The position numbers and the translations under genes are program-made. Of a stretch of DNA of 64,000 nt, positions 10,723 through 21,578 are shown piece by piece; position 1 is the first letter of the stretch; each line of letters starts with the position of its first letter. The notes under the pieces are model-generated. The model was not told where the DNA came from. It searched no databases and was given only the letters and a program-made list of their open reading frames with translations. The stretch lies in NCBI GenBank assembly GCA_028710895.1, contig JAQTTH010000008.1, forward strand, positions 124,001-188,000, given 5' to 3'. Source of the DNA: Paludibacter sp. GTDB taxonomy: Bacteria > Bacteroidota > Bacteroidia > Bacteroidales > Paludibacteraceae.

Positions 10723-13128
10723 ATGAGAAAGTCGATGAAAATTCCGGTTCTGTTATCGTTAGTTTTGCTCCTCCTAGTTCGGTGTGCAAACGATAAAGAT
10801 GCTTACTTCGCACGTCCGGGCTGGCTCGAACCACCTATTTATGATGTATTACAAAAACAAGGACGCTTCACAAACTACTTAAAATGTGTAGATCGTACCA
10901 TGTATGCTTCTGCTTTGAAATCGAGCGGACTTTACACTGTTTTTGCTCCTAACGATGATGCGTTTGTAAAATACCTCAATGGAAAATCTATTTCAGACCT
11001 ACCAGACACGTTAGTAAATCAAATTGTAGGATATTCCATTGTATACAATAATTATACTTACGACCACCTTTCAGATATTTTAAGTGGAGGTTGGGATACG
11101 TTGACCAGTATTCGTAAAAGAACCACTTTTTATAACCCGATATATCAAATGAATTATCAGGGTAATAATATTTGGGTGTACGATATGCCCGGCGTTTCAG
11201 CTTCTATTGGTACAGTTGTAGAACAAAACTATAAATACATACCTCTTTATTTATCAAAAGTATTTGAGCGAAACAGAACAGCAAGTCTGGCTGCAGCGGA
11301 TTACAATATGTTCTACCCAACTCCATATACCGGTAGTAATGTTCAAAGCGCCAGTATTGTGACAAAAGATATGGTTTCGCAGAATGGTGTTGCACATGAA
11401 GTAGATCAGGTGCTGGAGCCCCTTCCTAATCTGGAGAAATTACTTGATGATCCGGATTATTCTTCATTCAAAGGTTTAATTAACATGAAAGGCTCTACCG
11501 GAGACCCTTACTTTGTGACCTACCAATACAATGATATCCTAACCAGTTCTTTCAGCTCTTCAATGCCTGATAAGAATATCAATGCAGTATACTTAAAATA
11601 CTATACAGGCCTTCCATTTACATTGAGCGGAGAACGTTATGGTACTAGTACAAGAGATGCTGAAAAAGGTGGTTTCACCATGTTTGCACCCAATAACGCT
11701 GCTGTAGCAAAGTTTTATGATGAAAAACTAAAAGCGTACTATCCAAATGGAATCAACACAGTATCTAAAGACATTTTGGGCTACTTTATCAATGCTCAAA
11801 TGATTAATGAGTTAGTTTGGCCGGCCGATTTTAAAAACAGTATGAATTCATTGGGCGAATTTTTCAATGGTAAAGGGTCACGCGGGGCCGAATTTAATAA
11901 AGAAAAATATACTAAACTTGCTCCGGCAAGCAACGGATTATTTTATGGCTCAAGTGATTATATCAAAAGTCGCTATTTCGAAACGGTATTCACTGAAATC
12001 TTTCTGAATCCAACCTACAATTTATTCAACACTGCATTTAGCACATATTTCAACACGACTTTAAAGGAAGAGTTACTTCAATGTGAGTTAAATGGATACA
12101 CCCAGGAAAACTATACCGTTTTATTACCTTCGGATGATTTATTAAGAGCTGACGGATTTAGTTGGAGTTGGATTTCCGGATCGAACGCTTATGGTTTTCT
12201 AAATTCAAATTCTGGAAGTACCTTAGGTAGTTTTGATGTGGGGGCACGTATGCAACGTCTTGTACGCTCTCATATTTTTAAACGCTTGAAAAATGACCAG
12301 GTAAATTGTGCAATAACTAATTTTACAACAGATCCTGCTTTTGCTTCTGCTTATAACGGATATTCATATGCTGTTAATGAGTATGGCGATATGATTCGTT
12401 ACAAAGATGGTAAAATACAGATGTTGGGCAACTATGATGAAAATGACTGGGTGACTGCCACTCCATACAAAACATTTTTGAATGGTCAGGTATTCAAAAT
12501 TGATAAAATGCTTCAATATTCCAGAAGGAATTCAGCTCCAACTGAACCTGAGAAATATACTTCGCAAGCTTTGTTTATTTATTTGCAAAACATGGCGACT
12601 GCCAACTCTAACATTTCCACTTTTATCAGTTATCTGACACTTTGTTTGAAAGGCTCAGAGTCAACAGATTTAGCAGGTATTTCAGCCGACATGACATTAA
12701 CATTCTTCATGCCAAACAATGCAGCTATGACTAAGGCCGTAAAAAACGGCGACTTACCTGCATATAGCGCTGTATCTGGAGGTAATCCGGCTGCCATTCA
12801 AAAAGCAACCAAATTCATTCTATATCACATTGTAAATGGAAAAGAATACGTAGATGATGGATTGAGCTATATTATGCCGAACAGAGAAGTAATCAAAGAA
12901 GAAGTTTCACCAACTTTATTAAAAGATGTGGTTGACAACACTTATCTGGCAATTAGCAAAGATGCATCAGGTAAACTAAATGTTTCAACCAGGGTACAAA
13001 GCACCGGTAGAAACTTATCTACTTCAATAAAATCTGCAACCGTAGCACGTATCCGTAGTAACTATTTTGGTTCAAAATCAGTACTACACGAAATTAACGA
13101 TTACTTTATTTACAACAAAGTACAATAG
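10723..13128 (+). CDS. Lipoprotein with four fasciclin (FAS1) domains
   Basis: 801 residues from the ATG at 10723; the ORF is open 15 codons further up, but MRKSMKIPVLLSLVLLLLVRC is a complete lipoprotein signal with Cys21 as the lipidated residue. Four FAS1 units follow, recognisable by repeated YTVFAPNDDAF / FTMFAPNNAAV / YTVLLPSDDLL / LTFFMPNNAAM strands and the closing VLHEINDYF type helix-strand. FAS1 domains mediate adhesion or ligand binding, and in Bacteroidetes such lipoproteins often accompany SusCD genes. It is the first gene of a seven-gene operon and is followed after 23 bases by susC. A surface glycan-binding role is inferred, not shown; no catalytic residues were recognised. 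Confidence 0.85.
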   Translation: MRKSMKIPVLLSLVLLLLVRCANDKDAYFARPGWLEPPIYDVLQKQGRFTNYLKCVDRTMYASALKSSGLYTVFAPNDDAFVKYLNGKSISDLPDTLVNQIVGYSIVYNNYTYDHLSDILSGGWDTLTSIRKRTTFYNPIYQMNYQGNNIWVYDMPGVSASIGTVVEQNYKYIPLYLSKVFERNRTASLAAADYNMFYPTPYTGSNVQSASIVTKDMVSQNGVAHEVDQVLEPLPNLEKLLDDPDYSSFKGLINMKGSTGDPYFVTYQYNDILTSSFSSSMPDKNINAVYLKYYTGLPFTLSGERYGTSTRDAEKGGFTMFAPNNAAVAKFYDEKLKAYYPNGINTVSKDILGYFINAQMINELVWPADFKNSMNSLGEFFNGKGSRGAEFNKEKYTKLAPASNGLFYGSSDYIKSRYFETVFTEIFLNPTYNLFNTAFSTYFNTTLKEELLQCELNGYTQENYTVLLPSDDLLRADGFSWSWISGSNAYGFLNSNSGSTLGSFDVGARMQRLVRSHIFKRLKNDQVNCAITNFTTDPAFASAYNGYSYAVNEYGDMIRYKDGKIQMLGNYDENDWVTATPYKTFLNGQVFKIDKMLQYSRRNSAPTEPEKYTSQALFIYLQNMATANSNISTFISYLTLCLKGSESTDLAGISADMTLTFFMPNNAAMTKAVKNGDLPAYSAVSGGNPAAIQKATKFILYHIVNGKEYVDDGLSYIMPNREVIKEEVSPTLLKDVVDNTYLAISKDASGKLNVSTRVQSTGRNLSTSIKSATVARIRSNYFGSKSVLHEINDYFIYNKVQ

Positions 13129-13151
13129 TGATTAAAAGTAAATTGATTATT

Positions 13152-16100
13152 ATGAGAAAATATAGCAATAAAATATTAATGCTGGTCTTTTTATCATTAT
13201 TGAGTAGTGTTTCAATGATGGCACAGACTAAAATGATTATACGCGGGAAAGTTACTTCAGAGGCAGATAAGCAACCTTTAATTGGTGTTTCAGTTGTAGA
13301 ATATGATAAAAGTAATCGTATTCTGAATGGAACTGTTTCAGATATTGATGGTAACTATACGCTCAAAGTAACTGGTGTAGGCTCAACAATTACATTTTCG
13401 TATATAGGATTTGTAAAAACCACAAAAGTTGTTTCGGCAAATCCTGTTATAAATGTTGCACTCCAGGACGCTTCACATACTATTAAAGATGTTACAGTTA
13501 CAGCAAAAAAACAGGTGAATACCGGTTTTGCCAATATCAACGAACGTGACTTAACATATGCTGTAAGTAAAATTGACACCAAAGATTTAGAAGGCCTTCA
13601 GGTTGCTTCTATCGATGAAGCATTACAGGGACGTATGGCAGGTGTGGATATTGTAGCTAACAGTGGTGAACCAGGTGCCGGTATGTCAATTCGTATACGT
13701 GGTACTACCTCTATCAACAATGGTTCAGACCCTTTAATTGTTGTTGATGGTATCCCTTTTGATACAAGCATTGGATCTGATTTTGACTTTGCAACAGCCA
13801 ATGAAGAAAATTATGCACAACTTCTTAATGTGTCTCCTGCTGACATTCAAGAGATTACTGTACTTAAAGATGCTGCAGCTACATCATTGTATGGAAATAA
13901 AGGAGCAAATGGAGTTTTATTAATCAGAACAAAACGTGGTGGTATAAGTAAACCAATTGTATCATACACATTTAAAGGCTCTTTAGATACACCAGCCGAT
14001 CCGGTAAAAACCTTATCGGGTAGTGATTATCAAACATTAATGTGGGAAGAATTTCAAAATGCCGGAAATCAATTAAGCACTATACAATACCCTCAATTCG
14101 TCAATGACCCTAATAATCCGTATTATTTTTACAATTATAAACAGAATACGGATTGGTATAAGGCGTTAACAAGAAATGGAACAACGCAAGATCATTCTAT
14201 TTCCATTTCGGGGGGTGGTGAGAAAGCACAATATCGCACTTCGTTGGGGTATTACAATCAACAAGGTACTGTTATTGGTCAATCGTATACCCGTTTAACT
14301 ACTTCATTGAACTTAGACTATAATGTTTCGGACAATCTGAAATTTCAGGTCAATCTGGCTTATACTCATGGCGACCAGGATAAAAACTATTCGACAGATT
14401 TATTAGGTTCGGCATATACAAAAATGCCAAACATGTCAGTCTACGAGTATAATACAAGTGGTATTATGACATCGAATTACCTTTCGCCTGTTACCACACC
14501 ACAGGGTTCATTCTTAAGTTTTGATTATTCTAAAGCTAGCGGCGGAGAGTATAATCCCGTAGCTATGGCTAATTCAGGATATTGGAAGGTTAAGAGCGAG
14601 CGTATTATGCCTAAGTTTAACATTCAATATTGGATTATTCCGAATGTGCTGAAATATCAGGGTGACCTGGCATTTGATATCAACACATCAAAAGAAAATA
14701 AATTTTTACCACAAATTGCAACTGGTCGTTTGTGGCCCGAAATCAATGTAAACCGCTCAAGTGATTTGGCTTCTGATGCGTTTGTTGTACAAACTTTCAA
14801 CAAACTGATATACACACCAAAACTTAGTGAGAACCATGATATTATGGGATTACTTCAGTATAGTACCTACGATGGACGTTACTCGTCGTATCAGGGAAAC
14901 AGTTCATTAAGTGCATCAACCTTTTTGCAAGATCCATCGATTCCGGCTCAAACTGTTGGAACAAACTTAGGACTTAACTCGGGAGCTTCACAAGCGCGTA
15001 CGCTATCAATTTTGGGTATGATGCAATACAAGTTCATGGATAAATACATTGTAAACGGTACATTGAGACGTGATGGTGATTCAAAATATAGTGACAAAAA
15101 CAGATATGGGATTTTCCCAAGTGCATCGGCCCGTTGGCGTGTATCCGGTGAAAACTTTATGAAAGAGATGAAATTCGTGAATGAATTAAGTTTACGTGCA
15201 TCAACCGGTATTAGCGGTAACCCTGTAAGTAAAAACTATTTGTATTATAATAATTATGGTACATATGGATTCACATACCTAGGTCAACAAGGTGTTTATT
15301 CAACAGGTTTGCAACTATCAAATTTGCGCTGGGAGAAAGTATCTGATTTTAACGTTGGAGCCAATCTTATTATGATTGAGAATCGTATAAACATTGACTT
15401 TAACTGGTATAAAAAACGGACGAACGATTTATACTTTCAGAATGTAAAGATTCCATCTTCTTCCGGATTCGGTACTATCAATGCAAATGTTGGTACAATG
15501 GATAACAAAGGTTGGGAGTTAAGTATCATTACCCAACCTATCAAAACAAAAGAATGGCAGGTAGATTTCAACTTTACATTTGCCCGTTCTGAAAATCAGG
15601 TAGTTGATTTATCCGATATGATACCTCAACTATCGACACCAACTGCAACTAACGGAACTTACCTGTCCAAACTGCAAATTGGTAATCCCCTTGGTTCATT
15701 TTATGGCTATAAATATGATGGAGTTTATTTGAATACAAATCAAACAATCGCCAAAGATAAAAATGGTAATCCTATTTATACTTATAACTCAAGAGGAGAA
15801 AAAGAAGCTGTGTATATGAAGTTCTGGTATCCTTCAGTTGGCTATCAATTCAAAGCCGGTGATGCAAGATATGTTGATATCAATCACGATGGTAATATTA
15901 ATGCACAGGACATTGTATATCTTGGAAGTGTAAACCCATTACTTACTGGTGGATTTGGTCCAACAATTCGCTGGAAAAGCAGATTAACTCTGAATGCATA
16001 TTTCTACTTCCGCTATGGAAATAAGGTAATTAATCAAACCCGTATGGAAATGGAAAATGTGTATAGCTTTGACAATCAGGCAACTTCTGTGCTAAAACGT

Positions 16101-16451
16101 TGGAGACATGAATACACCGATGAAAGTACAGCCCCTGCTGATTTACTACCAAGAGCGTTGTATCAAAGTGGTTACAACTGGGCCGGATCGGACAGATATG
16201 TGGAAGATGGATCGTTCTTACGGTTTAAATCATTGTCGTTGAGCTATTCATTCGACAAAAAACTTGTAAAACAAATAGGTTTGAGCGATTTGAAAGTATG
16301 GGGTACCATGCAGAATATCTATATATGGACTAATTATACAGGAATGGATCCTGAGGTGACTGTACGTACTGGTTTAACCGATGTGGGTATGGATAAATCC
16401 AGATCGGGACGCCCTGCAGATTATCAGTTTGGTTTCACAGTTGCTTTCTAA
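13152..16451 (+). CDS. SusC-type TonB-dependent outer-membrane transporter (first pair)
   Basis: 1,099 residues from the ATG at 13152; the ORF's earlier GTG overlaps the previous stop and lacks a signal peptide. A signal peptide (ending MMAQ) is followed by a carboxypeptidase-regulatory-like domain (about 28-115, IRGKVTSEADKQPLIGVSV), a plug domain (about 125-230, IRIRGTTSINNGSDPLIVVDG and ITVLKDAAATSLYG) and a beta-barrel ending in an aromatic residue (FGFTVAF). This is the standard SusC/RagA layout and length. It imports oligosaccharides together with the SusD lid encoded directly downstream, here presumably pectin fragments. Confidence 0.95.
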   Translation: MRKYSNKILMLVFLSLLSSVSMMAQTKMIIRGKVTSEADKQPLIGVSVVEYDKSNRILNGTVSDIDGNYTLKVTGVGSTITFSYIGFVKTTKVVSANPVINVALQDASHTIKDVTVTAKKQVNTGFANINERDLTYAVSKIDTKDLEGLQVASIDEALQGRMAGVDIVANSGEPGAGMSIRIRGTTSINNGSDPLIVVDGIPFDTSIGSDFDFATANEENYAQLLNVSPADIQEITVLKDAAATSLYGNKGANGVLLIRTKRGGISKPIVSYTFKGSLDTPADPVKTLSGSDYQTLMWEEFQNAGNQLSTIQYPQFVNDPNNPYYFYNYKQNTDWYKALTRNGTTQDHSISISGGGEKAQYRTSLGYYNQQGTVIGQSYTRLTTSLNLDYNVSDNLKFQVNLAYTHGDQDKNYSTDLLGSAYTKMPNMSVYEYNTSGIMTSNYLSPVTTPQGSFLSFDYSKASGGEYNPVAMANSGYWKVKSERIMPKFNIQYWIIPNVLKYQGDLAFDINTSKENKFLPQIATGRLWPEINVNRSSDLASDAFVVQTFNKLIYTPKLSENHDIMGLLQYSTYDGRYSSYQGNSSLSASTFLQDPSIPAQTVGTNLGLNSGASQARTLSILGMMQYKFMDKYIVNGTLRRDGDSKYSDKNRYGIFPSASARWRVSGENFMKEMKFVNELSLRASTGISGNPVSKNYLYYNNYGTYGFTYLGQQGVYSTGLQLSNLRWEKVSDFNVGANLIMIENRINIDFNWYKKRTNDLYFQNVKIPSSSGFGTINANVGTMDNKGWELSIITQPIKTKEWQVDFNFTFARSENQVVDLSDMIPQLSTPTATNGTYLSKLQIGNPLGSFYGYKYDGVYLNTNQTIAKDKNGNPIYTYNSRGEKEAVYMKFWYPSVGYQFKAGDARYVDINHDGNINAQDIVYLGSVNPLLTGGFGPTIRWKSRLTLNAYFYFRYGNKVINQTRMEMENVYSFDNQATSVLKRWRHEYTDESTAPADLLPRALYQSGYNWAGSDRYVEDGSFLRFKSLSLSYSFDKKLVKQIGLSDLKVWGTMQNIYIWTNYTGMDPEVTVRTGLTDVGMDKSRSGRPADYQFGFTVAF

Positions 16452-16470
16452 CATTTAATTCTAAAGTTAT

Positions 16471-18072
16471 ATGAAAAAACATAGTATTATTTTATTATCA
16501 ATCATTGCCTTATCATTTCTGAGCTCCTGTTCCGACTGGCTAAACCTAAAGCCGGAAGATGGGGTTATCAGAGAAGAATTTTGGAAAACAAAAGAACAGG
16601 TAAATTCTGCAGTAATTGGTTGTTATTCTTCATTATTAAATGGCCCGGTTGAGAAGATGTTTTTGTGGGGTGAATTGCGTGGAGATATGGTTGAAAACGG
16701 TATCTTCCCTATCAATAGTTACACCGAGGTATTAGATGGTGAAATATCAGTATCTAATTCAATTGTCAATTGGGCAAGTTTATACTCTACCATAAATAAT
16801 TGCAACACTGTATTAAAATTTGCTCCAACAGTTCAAAGTGTTGATGGTACATTTACTGACAAGCAATTAAAACAGTATGAAGCTGAAGTATTGACACTTC
16901 GGGCTATGATGTATTTCCAATTGGTACGTTCTTTTAAAGATGTTCCTTTGGTGCTTGAAGCGTCAGTTTCAGATGATCAGAAATTTTCAATTCCTAAAAC
17001 ATCTGGTACGGTTATCCTGGATACTTTAGTACACGATTTAAAAATAGCTGCTGCAAATGCTCCGATAGCGTACAATTCAAATGCAGAAAACAAAAACAGG
17101 ATTACCTCTTGGACTGCTAAAACCCTATTAGCAGACATTTATCTTTGGCAGGAAAAATATTCAGACTGCAATGCCCTGTGTAATGAAATTATTGGATCGG
17201 GTAAATTTAATCTTATTCCTATCGATCGTAAAAAAGAATATATTATGAGTGGTGGAGTAATCGTTGACTCAGTATATGTTGCAAATGAATCTGATGCAGA
17301 TAATATGTTCGTTCAGTCATACGTAAATGGAAAGAGCATTGAATCAATTTTTGAAATACCATTCACAAATTTGAAAACAAACCCATTTTACACAATCTTA
17401 GGCCCTACTGCCAACAGATTAAAACCTAAATTGGATATTGTTGATGGCCAGGTATTTCCTGCTCCTCTTTATACTGTATTTTCTGATGCAACTGATATTC
17501 GTGGCTCTGGTTGTTCATACAGAGTTGGTGTTGTATGGAAATACGTTGGAACAAGTAGAACCGGAGCTGTAAGAGCTGTTACAGAATATACTACACCGTG
17601 GATTGTTTACAAATATTCAGACGTATTATTAATGAACGCTGAAGCACTGAATCAGATGGGACAATTGAAAAGCGGTACCGAAGCACAAAGTGATTATGAA
17701 AATTCTATATATTATATGAGTTTAGTAAGAAATGCACGCAATGCAGTGAACACTTTTGATTACAGATTCATTCCGGGCAACGTTGATGGAAAAGCACTTG
17801 AAAGAGCAATTCTGGATGAACGGGCTCGTGAGTTTACGTATGAAGGAAAACGTTGGTACGATGTTTTGCGGTATGCAAAACGTGGAAACTACGAGGGTAA
17901 TAATTTACAATACTTACTTACGCTTGCAATAAATAGTGCTTCGCCACAAAAACAACAAAGTTTAGTGGCAAAATATAAAGATCCCAAACACAACAGTCAT
18001 TATTGGCCGATTTACATTTCAGAGATTGAAGCAAACAAAAAGTTAATACAAAATGAATTTTACGCACAATAA
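16471..18072 (+). CDS. SusD/RagB-type surface glycan-binding lipoprotein (first pair)
   Basis: 533 residues. Lipoprotein signal with Cys20 followed by SDWLN, an acidic +2/+3 context typical of surface export. It has the SusD N-terminal pattern (LNLKPEDGVIREEFWKTKEQ), the TPR region (LRAMMYFQLVRSFKDVPLV) and the C-terminal ERAREFTYEGKRWYDVLR pattern. SusD proteins cap their SusC partner and hand over bound oligosaccharide. It lies 19 bases after susC and 10 bases before the next lipoprotein gene. Confidence 0.95.
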   Translation: MKKHSIILLSIIALSFLSSCSDWLNLKPEDGVIREEFWKTKEQVNSAVIGCYSSLLNGPVEKMFLWGELRGDMVENGIFPINSYTEVLDGEISVSNSIVNWASLYSTINNCNTVLKFAPTVQSVDGTFTDKQLKQYEAEVLTLRAMMYFQLVRSFKDVPLVLEASVSDDQKFSIPKTSGTVILDTLVHDLKIAAANAPIAYNSNAENKNRITSWTAKTLLADIYLWQEKYSDCNALCNEIIGSGKFNLIPIDRKKEYIMSGGVIVDSVYVANESDADNMFVQSYVNGKSIESIFEIPFTNLKTNPFYTILGPTANRLKPKLDIVDGQVFPAPLYTVFSDATDIRGSGCSYRVGVVWKYVGTSRTGAVRAVTEYTTPWIVYKYSDVLLMNAEALNQMGQLKSGTEAQSDYENSIYYMSLVRNARNAVNTFDYRFIPGNVDGKALERAILDERAREFTYEGKRWYDVLRYAKRGNYEGNNLQYLLTLAINSASPQKQQSLVAKYKDPKHNSHYWPIYISEIEANKKLIQNEFYAQ

Positions 18073-18082
18073 ATTTTAAGCC

Positions 18083-19849
18083 ATGAAAAAGAGAAATCAC
18101 TTATTATTTAATAGCCTCCGAGCTGTTATTATGGTTGGAGCTACATTGGCACTGTTCAACTCATGTGCTGACTATATGCAAGGAAAAACATTTATTGTTT
18201 CCGATGAGAAAATGATCGATGAATACATAGAGCAAAAAGATACAAGTATGTCCGAGTTTCTGAAAATTGCTGATTTAGCAGGATTCAGAGGGTTATTGCA
18301 TGCTTATGGTACAAACACATGTTTTATACCAACAAATCAAGCCCTATCAGTTTATTGCCAAAGACATGGTATCAGCTCGATGACTACTCTTCCTGCTGCT
18401 GAATTGGAAAATTTCATGAAATTCCACACTGTTCGTGATACCATCCGCGCAGCACAATTTGTTGATGGCAGACTAGCATTACCTACAATGCTTGGTAAAT
18501 ACCTGACTACTAAAACAGTTCAAAATGGTGATTCATCACCAGTTATACGGGTGAACAGACAAGCCAATATTCTCAAAAGAGATACACGCGTAGCGAATGG
18601 AATAATTCATAAGATTGATTATGTATTAACACCAAACCCGAAAACGGTTGGCGAAATGATCCAACAATTGCCTGACAATTACTCGTTGTTTAAATCCATT
18701 ATGGAAGAAACTGGGTTAATTGACACGCTCACCAATAATAATTCAGGCAATATCTGGTATACAGCACTTCTTCAAAGCAATGAATCATTTGCAACCAAAG
18801 GAATTGCCAGTAAAGCTGATTTAATTGCATCTATGAAAGTTGCACAACCTGATTATGCAAATGATGAAGCTAAACTTTTACAACTTTTTGCTCAATATCA
18901 TTGCATTAAACGTCTGGCATATATCACTGACCTCTCAATTTCAAGTGCTGAATTGACAATGGCTACCAATCAGGTGATTACGTTCAAAACAAGTAAAGAT
19001 TCATTAATATTAAATGAATTCCAATCACTTACATCTTTCGAAAAAGGAGTTACTGCAAATAAAAGTTCTGAGTGGACCGATATGAGCTGTAGTAATGGTG
19101 TTATGATAGACCTTGATGGGTATATTCAACCGGTAAAACGTGGACCAGCTGCAGTTTATTGGGAATTGACAGATCAGCCTGAAATTAAGAAAATGAAGGA
19201 ATACAGAAAGCCAGGTGCAGCAGTGGTATTCAAACCCGGTGATTTATCTGAGTTGAGTTTTGGAGGCAAAAACAGTCCTACTATTACTTATTTAGTGAAT
19301 TCTGCATTTGATGCAAAATCTCAATATGTACATTTAGACTATTTTGAAATTCCGATGCGTCCTACAGTTATACAATGGATGGAAATAAAAACTCCTGTTC
19401 TTACAGAAGGGACATATAATGTTTGGATATGCTGGCGCCGTGGTGGTGATAATAATAAATTTAAAACTACATTCAAGCAAGATGGAAAAACTGATCAGGT
19501 TCTTCCAAATGTGTTTGACCTTGGTGAGTACTTTAACACATCCAACACGCCTGAAGTAAATTTAAATATCGGTATGAAACGCTACAATGCAAAGCAATTG
19601 AATTCGGTTTGCTGTAGTAGAAACTGTGGTGCTATTAAGGTTGAATACACCGGACGTCACACATTAAGAATGGATGCTTTGAGTGGAAGTAGTCAGGCTG
19701 CCTGGTGGGATATGATTCAATTTATCCCGGTAGATCAAAATCAGCTCTGGCCAAGATTTGATGTTGCTGGTAATGCAATATATCCCGGCACTGCCTGTGA
19801 CCAAATTGCTCCTAAAGATCAAAGTTGTTCCGGTGACTTAAATAACTAA
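18083..19849 (+). CDS. FAS1-domain lipoprotein with C-terminal carbohydrate-binding-like domain
   Basis: 588 residues, lipoprotein signal with Cys28. Two FAS1 units occupy about residues 50-350 (the first strand reads NTCFIPTNQALSVY). Residues about 370-575 form a separate beta-sandwich-like module with the pattern TPVLTEGTYNVWICWRR, GRHTLRMDALSG and AWWDMIQFIPVDQ. This module recurs in the T9SS protein at 26905-29721. The domain is reminiscent of ones annotated DUF5108 in Bacteroidetes loci; I name it only tentatively. It contains an unusual VCCSRNC cysteine cluster. It sits between the two SusCD pairs, so a glycan-capture role is a reasonable inference. Confidence 0.8.
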   Translation: MKKRNHLLFNSLRAVIMVGATLALFNSCADYMQGKTFIVSDEKMIDEYIEQKDTSMSEFLKIADLAGFRGLLHAYGTNTCFIPTNQALSVYCQRHGISSMTTLPAAELENFMKFHTVRDTIRAAQFVDGRLALPTMLGKYLTTKTVQNGDSSPVIRVNRQANILKRDTRVANGIIHKIDYVLTPNPKTVGEMIQQLPDNYSLFKSIMEETGLIDTLTNNNSGNIWYTALLQSNESFATKGIASKADLIASMKVAQPDYANDEAKLLQLFAQYHCIKRLAYITDLSISSAELTMATNQVITFKTSKDSLILNEFQSLTSFEKGVTANKSSEWTDMSCSNGVMIDLDGYIQPVKRGPAAVYWELTDQPEIKKMKEYRKPGAAVVFKPGDLSELSFGGKNSPTITYLVNSAFDAKSQYVHLDYFEIPMRPTVIQWMEIKTPVLTEGTYNVWICWRRGGDNNKFKTTFKQDGKTDQVLPNVFDLGEYFNTSNTPEVNLNIGMKRYNAKQLNSVCCSRNCGAIKVEYTGRHTLRMDALSGSSQAAWWDMIQFIPVDQNQLWPRFDVAGNAIYPGTACDQIAPKDQSCSGDLNN

Positions 19850-19866
19850 TAGAAAAATCATTTTTT

Positions 19867-21552
19867 ATGAAGAATAACAATAAAGTCAAGTATATTTTCA
19901 TTTTACCATTGCTTGCCATAAGCTTTTTAATGTCTGGTTGTTACGAGTCAGCATGGGAAAGTCATGTGTCCAACGAGACGTATTCAAAATACAATCTTTC
20001 GGAAGCAATTTCTCAAAAACCTGAACTTTCAACTTTTTATAAGATTCTGAAGAAAACAGGGTATGATCAATTTCTTTCGTCTGCCAATAGTTTTACTGTT
20101 TTTGCCCCTAAAAATGAAGCGTGGGCATCAATTGATACAACCAATAGTGCACAATTAGTCAAAATTGTAAGTAACCTTATCGTTTACAAGTCATATTTTA
20201 CTGATTCACCTGAATTGTACAAATCATTAAAAAGTATAAACGGAAAGAATATTTTTTATGACCCAACAACTAAAACTTTCAATGGAGCTGGTATTGATAC
20301 AACCAAAAACAACTGTAATCTTCGTGCAGCAAATGGAGTAATTCAATTGACAGACAAGGTGATTGAACTTAGAAATAATATCTGGGAGTACTTATCAACA
20401 AAAACTACCAATAGCCAATTTCAATACATTAATAGCCTGAGTCAAAAAACAATGGATTTGACCAAGAGCATTGCAATTGGAGTAGATCAAAATGGTAAGA
20501 CTAAGTATGATACGGTTTGGGCAAATGTGAACAATTTTCTAAAGAGCTATCCTATTGACAATGAGGATTCATTATATACATACATTGTTTTAGAAAATGA
20601 TGCTTTTAGCAGTTTATATACTAAGTATAAACCTTATTTCCAAATGCCTTCTCTTGCAAAAACTGACTCGGCTACCCGTTTCAATGTTTGTCAGGATTTT
20701 GTATTCAAAGGAGAAATAGATATCACAAAATTTGATACTCTGACGAATGTTGACGGTATTAAAGTACCATTGAGTAACATTGTAATAACGGATTCATACA
20801 TAACATCCAACGGACGTGTCTATGTTGTTAGTGGATTAAACATCCCATTGAAAAATAAAATTAAACCGATTAAAATAGAAGGTGAAAATTTCAACAGGGC
20901 TTCGGATGCTAATTATGTATTCACTCGCTATAAACTCTGGGCTAGCGGACAACGTGATATTGCGTTTGCTGGTGGAGAAACCCAAGCAGATACATTGTAC
21001 CGAAGAACAACAGGTGTAAAGGATAGTATTGTATCCAAAACATATTTTATCAATAGCAACTTAGTGGCTAACATTGCAAATTTCTTTATTGAATATAAAG
21101 CAAGGGTTAACTCCGCAAATTATGATGTCTATTATGTTGCATATGATGATAACCCAACTGATGCTGATCCGACTTACCGCAATTACGGGGTTTACAAAGT
21201 AATTCAGAAGATGTTCGTATCCATGCCGGGAGGTTTACCATTAAGTTTTGGAATCACAGATAATACACGGGGTGTTGCAAACAATTATTTGGGTGAAGGC
21301 AGATGTTTTGTAGGCCAGGGAAGAGCCGGTGTTAGAGAACTCACAAAACTCAAACAAATGAATTTAGTAGCTACTACTCAATTGGTCGATTTCACAACTC
21401 CAATTACTACACCCAATTCAGATGTAATGACAGTAACAAATACGGGAACATTGACAATGTGGTTATGCAATACAGCACGTAGTAATGCTGCAAGTCGTCA
21501 GGGATTATTATTCCTCGATTATATATTGTTAGTTCCAAGAATCACTGAATAG
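19867..21552 (+). CDS. FAS1-domain lipoprotein, third of the locus
   Basis: 561 residues, lipoprotein signal with Cys25 followed by YESAWES. The first FAS1 unit is clear (residues about 45-165, FTVFAPKNEAWASI); a second, more divergent one covers about 175-325. Residues about 330-561 form a beta-rich module with the strand pattern NYDVYYVAYDD near its middle and TLTMWLCNTARSNAA then LLFLDYILLVPRI at the end, probably the same fold as the C-terminal module of the preceding gene. It lies 17 bases after that gene and 26 bases before the second susC, so it is in the same operon. The function is inferred only from location and fold. Confidence 0.8.
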   Translation: MKNNNKVKYIFILPLLAISFLMSGCYESAWESHVSNETYSKYNLSEAISQKPELSTFYKILKKTGYDQFLSSANSFTVFAPKNEAWASIDTTNSAQLVKIVSNLIVYKSYFTDSPELYKSLKSINGKNIFYDPTTKTFNGAGIDTTKNNCNLRAANGVIQLTDKVIELRNNIWEYLSTKTTNSQFQYINSLSQKTMDLTKSIAIGVDQNGKTKYDTVWANVNNFLKSYPIDNEDSLYTYIVLENDAFSSLYTKYKPYFQMPSLAKTDSATRFNVCQDFVFKGEIDITKFDTLTNVDGIKVPLSNIVITDSYITSNGRVYVVSGLNIPLKNKIKPIKIEGENFNRASDANYVFTRYKLWASGQRDIAFAGGETQADTLYRRTTGVKDSIVSKTYFINSNLVANIANFFIEYKARVNSANYDVYYVAYDDNPTDADPTYRNYGVYKVIQKMFVSMPGGLPLSFGITDNTRGVANNYLGEGRCFVGQGRAGVRELTKLKQMNLVATTQLVDFTTPITTPNSDVMTVTNTGTLTMWLCNTARSNAASRQGLLFLDYILLVPRITE

Positions 21553-21578
21553 GTTGTAACTTTAATTCCGAAAAAATT